This document shows, one piece after another, positions 61,429 to 64,000 of a DNA stretch of 64,000 nucleotides. The stretch spans positions 62,001 to 126,000 of the forward strand of contig JAFREE010000018.1 in the NCBI GenBank assembly GCA_019400425.1, read 5' to 3'. Position 1 is the first letter of the stretch. Each line of letters opens with the position of its first letter. The position numbers were made by a program, and so were the translations under genes. This stretch comes from Hymenochaete sp. R1. Its lineage: Eukaryota > Basidiomycota > Agaricomycetes > Hymenochaetales > Hymenochaetaceae. The notes under the pieces are model-generated. The model saw only the letters and a list, made by a program, of their open reading frames with translations. It had not been told where the DNA came from and did not search any database.

Positions 61429-63855
61429 ATGCCGACGCAACGCAGCGAAAAGCGTATTCAGCAACAATGTGAAACGGAAAGCACCTACACGCAGGCAAGT
61501 GAGAATTTTCTTCGAAACGAGGCGGAGTACATCAAGGCAAAGAAGGCAGGACTCGCACGGAACAAACCCTCTATGAGAAAGACCGCTCAGGCTTATAAAC
61601 TGGACCGCTCGACTCTACGCAGGCGTATAAAGGGTCTTAATCGCAGCTCCCTTGCATCTCATGAGAAGTTCCGCAAGATCACCCCGACAGAGGAGGCCGT
61701 TCTTCGTGATTGGCTGAAGCTCGATGGTTGGAACGGACATGCTCTATTTCCGAAGGCCATATTACCCTTGGCGCGCATTTTGACAGGGGGATATGTTGGA
61801 AGAAGCTGGTTCAGAGGTTTCCTCGCAAGAGCCCACGAGCTGGAGCTCAAACGGGCACGTGGAATTGACCCCGTTCGTGCCGCTGCTCTCACTGTTCCCA
61901 TCTTTCGTAATTATGTCCAACAAGTCGAGACAGCTATGGTCGAGAATGGTGTGACGTGGGACAGGTTTTACAACATGGACGAGACGGCAAAACAGTTGGG
62001 TGCGGGGCGTAAAGGCCGTCAAGCAAAGGCCATCTTCGACAAGGCCATTCCTGCACGTCTTCGGGTTCGACTCCAATCATCATCCCTTCAGTTCATGACC
62101 GTCATCGAATGTGTATGTGCAGACGGTACTCTCGCAGAACCGGGATTCATTTTCAAAGGGAAGGAGTATATTCACGCAGAATGGTTCGTGGCACCAGAAC
62201 TGGATGGCCATGAGTACGTGTAAGTGCAAAATTTCGCTCGTTTTTTCGAAAGTTCACTTATCAGAGTTATTCGTAGAGTATGCCTGTCGAATAAGGGCTG
62301 GGTAGACGATGAAATCACACTCTTTTGGTTCGAAAATGCATTTGTTCCCTTTGTGCGTAAGAGACATGGCAACCTGCCGGCTCTTCTTCTTATGGATGGT
62401 CATCATTCGCATGAAACTGCCGCTCTTATCGAGTCGGCCATTGCCAACAATATCACTATCGTACGTCTTCCAGAACACACAACCGACAGGTTGCAGCCAC
62501 TCGATGTAGGCTGTTTTGGAGCTCTGCAGAACGGTTGGCAGCAGTTGATCGATGATCGAATGGATGCTCATCATGCCATCGGGTTCAGAGACTTGGTGCG
62601 AGATTATACTATACATCGACGCAAGGTATGGACACCATCCCTCGTTGCCGCCGCTTTCAGACACAGTGGATTGAATCCTATCAACCCCGACTTCATAACA
62701 GTTGATGATGAGTGCCTCGCGCACGACACGTCGACTATCTTTCACGTTCCTGGCTCTTTTCCGGCGCCGTCTCTCATCGGACTTGACGATTCGATACCCA
62801 ACTCAGAGGAAGCCGGTGTAATCAACGATCTCGTCGACCTAGCAGCCGAAGCGAACCTTCCTGACCCGATTCACAGTACACCCGACTCTCCAGCCGAAGA
62901 AAGCTCGTTACTACCCCGCAGTGATACGTCTAGCCATGACTTGGGTCTTCAATCGGACAGTACGATCATGGAAACAGACCGAATTACACCCAATGACGTT
63001 CTCATTCCCACAGAGTCCCCAGTCACGTCGGAACAGTGGGGCGTAGATGCGAAAACCGAACGGACAAAGATTAGAAATTTCCGAGAGGAACTTGGAAAGC
63101 TACGCAATTTGTTGTCGCAAGTTCCAGGTAGCTCTGGCCGCCATACCCTTGACGAACTTGACCATCGGCTGAGCACAGCAACTCGGTTGGGAGAAGAATT
63201 GTCTCGTACCGCAGAAAATGCACTGGCACACTGTGCTATACTGTTTTTGAAGGCTTCTACCCTGCAGGAAGCGTTAAATAGTAAGAAATCGAAACGAAAA
63301 AAAGCGATCCCCTCTGGAACGTGCTATCTCACAGGGTCGCAGGGTCGGTTGCTTGTACGAAACCACGACGAGAAGGAGAAGGAGGCTGCAGCCAGGAAAG
63401 TTGCCTCTCAACAAACCCGCGAGGCTAAACAGGCTGCTATTGTCGAAGCAGCCAAGACCTGGGACTCATTTCAGGGTTCTTTAAGTACTCAGAACAAAAC
63501 AGTGCTAGAATTTATTGCAAAGGAACTAAAGCTCTCTTCGCAAGGAACCGTACCCATTCTTGTTCAAAGGATTAGAGACCATTTCAGCGCACATCCGGAG
63601 TTGGCATCATCACCTCGGTACGCCAATCTCGTCCGGCCGCCCCGACGTCGCGTCCTCGGCGATATTGCAAATACAAGCCATAGCCTTGGAAGTCAGGAAA
63701 CACAGTCGGCGAGTTCGAATTCCAGTCAAGGGTCGTCGTTTCCAGGCTGCTATACAATCGAATGGGACTCTAACCCCTTCAGTCAAGACCCTGAAACATT
63801 CGAAAGTCCTGATGACTTCGACATGGCTGAAGATTTGGACGGGCAGAGCCAGTAG
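61429..63855 (+). mobile_element. pogo/Fot-like DDE transposase gene
   Basis: Exons 61429-62219 and 62277-63855 (57-bp intron, GTAAGT...TAG) join in frame to 789 residues. The N-terminus holds a helix-turn-helix of the psq/CENP-B type (NKPSMRKTAQAYKLDRSTLR) and a second CENP-B-like part with GYVGRSWFRGFLARAHEL. The DDE_1 catalytic core shows the first Asp in FYNMDETAKQLG, the second in LLLMDGHHSHE and the third in TDRLQPLDVGCFGALQNGW, so all three acidic residues are kept. After the core come an acidic linker, a coiled-coil-like stretch and, near 63490-63600, LEFIAKELKLSSQGTVPILV followed by QRIRDHF, which resembles a SAP DNA-binding motif. The intact frame suggests a recent insertion. Terminal inverted repeats were not identified, and the right end may lie beyond 64000. 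The ATG at 61429 is the first in frame. Confidence 0.88.
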
Positions 63856-64000
63856 CTCCTCGTCGGCGCCTCTACTATACAGGAAAAGCACTGAGTAGCC
63901 TTTTTTTAATACCTTTTTTTTAAAGTTTATCCCCGTCTATATTTCCCACATTAATATTTCGCTCCTTTCATTTTAATATTTTCTGCAATTGTTTTATTAA
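63856..64000. other. 3' flank of the transposase
   Basis: AT-rich with two poly-T tracts (about 63901-63907 and 63915-63921). No inverted repeat matching the left flank was seen. Confidence 0.4.

Overview
The window reads as nuclear DNA of a filamentous basidiomycete, probably an agaricomycete. Genes are split by many short introns (about 50-100 bp, GT-AG), the housekeeping proteins have fungal forms (KRE6/SKN1 beta-glucan synthesis protein, IRA/neurofibromin RasGAP, NAA10, LSM3, 14-3-3), and there is a DUF6533-type seven-helix gene of the kind expanded in mushrooms. No rRNA, tRNA or CRISPR could be supported by reading.

Layout. 1-5983: the 3' part of NAA10 (+), an alpha/beta-hydrolase (-) and a KRE6/SKN1-type gene (-). 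6459-9415: a near-exact 1.48 kb tandem duplication whose two units each carry one intact gene of an unrecognised family (here 'family W', after its conserved W/CPT C-terminal motif). 10.7-20.1 kb: accessory DNA in which a dispersed repeat and a family W gene occur twice in the same order; one family W copy is a pseudogene and a further relic lies beside it. 21.4-22.8 kb: a DUF4050/Gag1-like clamp protein. 25.3-26.9 kb: LSM3 and a possible small membrane protein. 28.4-31.0 kb: the dispersed repeat again, inverted. 32.5-42.7 kb: a ten-kilobase IRA/neurofibromin-like RasGAP (-). 43.8-44.8 kb: 14-3-3 (+). 45.6-47.0 kb: the largest family W member (-). 48.8-51.3 kb: a fourth copy of the dispersed repeat. 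54.2-56.1 kb: a DUF6533-like membrane protein of doubtful integrity. 56.6-59.8 kb: a tandem pair of unrecognised nuclear-looking proteins. 61.4-63.9 kb: an intact pogo/Fot-like DDE transposase with a SAP-like segment near its C-terminus.

The most interesting content is the pair of interleaved, unrecognised multicopy systems. (1) Each of the four dispersed repeats ends in a three-exon gene with identical exon lengths (201, 225 and 63 nt) and an open frame in all four copies, including the most diverged one, encoding a 162-residue protein I cannot assign. Upstream of each gene lie telomere-like TTAGGGTT and CCCTAACCCTA motifs facing each other; two copies also keep a perfect 14-bp palindrome. 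(2) Family W has four intact members, one pseudogene and one probable relic, and the four intact members share the same phase-1 intron position. The conserved genes around them look ordinary and act independently; no operon-like cooperation is expected in this kind of genome.
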